DNA of 5,420 bases, from NCBI GenBank assembly GCA_014061035.1, contig JACGMN010000071.1, positions 1 to 5,420 on the forward strand, read 5' to 3'. The stretch is from Candidatus Methanophagales archaeon (GTDB lineage Archaea > Halobacteriota > Syntropharchaeia > Alkanophagales > Methanospirareceae). The first letter of the stretch is position 1; every line of letters begins with the position of its first letter. The notes under the pieces are model-generated. The model had not been told where the DNA came from, made no database searches, and saw only the letters and a list, made by a program, of their open reading frames with translations. Both the position numbers and the translations under genes were made by a program. This document shows positions 4,430 through 5,420 of the stretch, in pieces.

Positions 4430-4999
4430 GGTAAAGAGTTGTTTCAGTACCTCTGTCAGCTTCTCAGCAGCAATTCGTACCTCTCCACTCATCTCCATCT
4501 CCGCTCCGGAAAAATCAAGATTCTTTGGCTCCACCCCGATCAGTAGAATCTCGGCACTTGTCGCATTTTGAAGATATTTAGCAAGGATGTTCAAAGGTAA
4601 CTGATGCGTACTTAAAGATAGTCCCTTGATCTCAGACATATCCACAATCCTGATAGCGCCTGGATATTCTCCCATCTTTGCCGAGTCGACCATTATTATG
4701 TGCGTAGGGGCAAACGAAATAATTTTTTGTGTGAACGCTTCAGGTATCTCACCACAATCTATAACCATAACGTTATCTTTTTCACTTGCAGATGCAGATG
4801 CAGATGCAGATGCAGATGCAGATACGAGATTGTCGATGACATACGGTCCGAGGCAATCGTCACCCCTCAGTCGATTCCCTATACCTAATAAGGTAATTCT
4901 TGTTACATTATCCTTCTCTTTATCTTTATCCTTATCCTTATCCCTATCCCTATCCTTACCCAAACAAATTCTAACGCTCAACTCGTCAAGAAGTGTCAT
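4421..4999 (-). CDS. hycI: [NiFe]-hydrogenase maturation protease (HycI/HybD family) with two repeat insertions
   Basis: These cytoplasmic endopeptidases remove the C-terminal tail of the hydrogenase large subunit after nickel insertion. The family core is intact: GIGNRLRGDDCLGP (residues 39-52), VIDCGEIPEAF (79-89), IIMVDSAKMGEYPGAIRIVD (101-120), STHQLPL (130-136) and LLIGVEPKNLDF. The nickel-contacting positions known from HybD (Glu16, Asp62, His93) map to Asp48, Asp105 and His132, all present. I chose ATG 4999, which has GAGTGTGA five bases upstream and overlaps the PAS gene by 14 bp; a TTG at 5053 would add residues without family match. Oddities are an alternating Asp-Lys/Arg stretch (16-30) before the first beta strand and a (Ser-Ala)6 stretch (60-72) after the first helix. 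Both come from 6-bp tandem repeats. The protein is 192 residues against about 155-165 usually. The substrate hydrogenase is not in the window. Confidence 0.9.
   Translation of the reverse strand: MTLLDELSVRICLGKDRDRDKDKDKDKEKDNVTRITLLGIGNRLRGDDCLGPYVIDNLVSASASASASASASEKDNVMVIDCGEIPEAFTQKIISFAPTHIIMVDSAKMGEYPGAIRIVDMSEIKGLSLSTHQLPLNILAKYLQNATSAEILLIGVEPKNLDFSGAEMEMSGEVRIAAEKLTEVLKQLFTLL
4788..4823 (-). repeat. 6-bp microsatellite, six perfect units, encoding (Ser-Ala)6 in HycI
   Basis: GCAGAT is repeated six times without a mismatch on + (TCTGCA-type on -). Being a multiple of 3, changes in copy number alter length but not frame. It lies in the loop after the first helix of the protease, away from the metal-binding residues. 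Confidence 0.95.
4908..4961 (-). repeat. Degenerate 6-bp tandem repeat encoding (Asp-Lys/Arg)n in HycI
   Basis: Nine consecutive hexamers of the TTATCC type (variants TTCTCT, TTATCT, CTATCC, TTACCC) encode alternating Asp and Lys/Arg residues in the N-terminal extension of the protease. On the + strand the same bases give a Leu-Ser shadow frame, which is not a gene. Confidence 0.9.
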
Positions 5000-5420
5000 A
5001 AGATTCACACTCTTGTAATTTATATCTGCGCTCCATCTCTGTAAGATCGACAAATACTTCTAAAGCACCCAATAATTCGCCATCCACGCTTTCTACTGGT
5101 ACGCAAGAGTACAGGAGATGGATAAATTGCTCATCTCTTTTAATCTCTTCTTCAGGTTCTATCTTCTTCAATCTTATCTCCTTATTCAAGACTGGCTCTT
5201 TTTTATCGATCACCGTTTCAGCAATTGGTCTCTTTATATCTTTCGTGTCTAAAACCTCTCCTATCCTCTTTCCTATGAGCTCTTCAGATGATTCCACGCC
5301 AACAAATTTAGCAAAGGTATCATCTACATACCGTATCTTCTTATTCTTGTCGATAAATATTAAATGTACCGGATCAGGTATCTTTCTGATCAACTGGTGG
5401 ATAAGTTCTTCGTGTCTTCT
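4986..5420 (-). CDS. PAS-domain sensor protein, C-terminal part (5' end outside window)
   Basis: The frame is open to the window edge, giving 144 residues, so the start is outside. It holds one PAS fold: KIPDPVHLIFIDKNKKIRYV, DDTFAKFVG, SSEELIGKRIGEVLD, the central helix region, YSCVPVES, GELLGALEVFVDLTEMERRY, and then a short tail ending at TGA. This is the pattern of PAS modules in archaeal sensor kinases, chemotaxis-like proteins and stand-alone regulators. A bound ligand cannot be named; no haem or flavin signature is evident. The N-terminal RRHEELIHQLIRK looks like the helix linking a previous domain. No kinase, GGDEF or methyl-accepting domain follows, so the PAS domain is the C-terminal end. 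The gene overlaps the hydrogenase protease gene by 14 bp, suggesting co-transcription and a possible redox-sensing link to hydrogenase maturation (inference). Confidence 0.8.
   Translation of the reverse strand, partial: RRHEELIHQLIRKIPDPVHLIFIDKNKKIRYVDDTFAKFVGVESSEELIGKRIGEVLDTKDIKRPIAETVIDKKEPVLNKEIRLKKIEPEEEIKRDEQFIHLLYSCVPVESVDGELLGALEVFVDLTEMERRYKLQECESYDTS
5005..5012 (-). promoter_or_regulatory. Ribosome binding site of the hydrogenase protease gene
   Basis: GAGTGTGA (minus sense) lies five bases before the ATG at 4999, inside the end of the PAS gene. It supports 4999 over the upstream TTG and fits translational coupling. Confidence 0.5.

Noticed and set aside
4788..4961. CRISPR array
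   Set aside because: The repeats are 6 bp units without spacers, inside a coding frame; no cas genes are nearby.
4626..5018. + strand ORF with Ala-Asp and Leu-Ser repeats
   Set aside because: It is the antisense of hycI; its repeats are the complement of the hexamer arrays and it has no family match, while the - strand has an intact enzyme.
5000..5053. TTG start at 5053 for the hydrogenase protease
   Set aside because: It would overlap the PAS gene by 68 bp and add residues unlike the family; ATG 4999 has a Shine-Dalgarno match and fits better.

Overview
The window looks archaeal, most likely from the methanogen/ANME side of Euryarchaeota (Methanophagales/ANME-1-like or a relative). The grounds are an archaeal-type dihydroneopterin aldolase (MptD, tetrahydromethanopterin synthesis), a CBS/DRTGG-type manganese pyrophosphatase, an energy-converting-hydrogenase-type ferredoxin subunit beside a [NiFe]-hydrogenase maturation protease, a TATA-like box, and a surface-protein C-terminal domain I know from methanogenic archaea. 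The lineage is inference; no 16S gene or other marker is present.

Left part (1-1046, + strand): the 3' portion of a manganese-dependent inorganic pyrophosphatase gene that is clearly broken. A 7-bp tandem duplication (169-182) causes one frameshift. A deletion at about 515-519 causes a second frameshift and removes a conserved core segment. A 12-bp in-frame tandem duplication (699-722) adds four residues. Convergent with it, on the - strand, lies a short remnant of a PstS-like phosphate-binding protein (1062 to about 1275) truncated at both ends.

Middle (1235-3571, - strand): one reading frame of 778 codons, interrupted only by two TGA codons (3116-3118 and 2615-2617). Read through, it is one secreted surface protein: signal peptide, two copies of a roughly 190-residue beta-rich repeat, a leucine-rich-repeat block, and an archaeal C-terminal domain. 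Its 3' end runs out of frame into the phosphate-binding-protein remnant. Upstream, 10 bp away and probably co-transcribed, is mptD (3582-4028).

Right part (4029-5420): a 56-bp divergent intergenic region with a TATA-like box separates mptD from a + strand gene for a 2x[4Fe-4S] ferredoxin of the EchF/MbhN/NuoI type (4085-4429). That gene ends tail-to-tail, with overlapping stop codons, against a HycI-type hydrogenase maturation protease (4421-4999, - strand). The protease gene overlaps by 14 bp the end of a PAS-domain sensor gene that runs off the window (4986-5420).

Two themes run through the window. The first is gene decay around the pyrophosphatase, the phosphate-binding-protein remnant and the surface-protein gene. 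The second is short tandem repeats inside coding sequence: 6-bp repeats giving (Ser-Ala)n, (Asp-Lys/Arg)n and (Pro-Val/Ile)n, a 9-bp repeat giving (Asn-Ile-Thr)3, and 5-, 7- and 12-bp duplications in the decayed genes. Together these suggest frequent replication slippage. I see no mobile-element genes, no CRISPR array and no RNA genes. I see no clear new defence or biosynthetic system; the best candidates for novelty are the twice-TGA-interrupted surface protein and the repeat-expanded hydrogenase protease.
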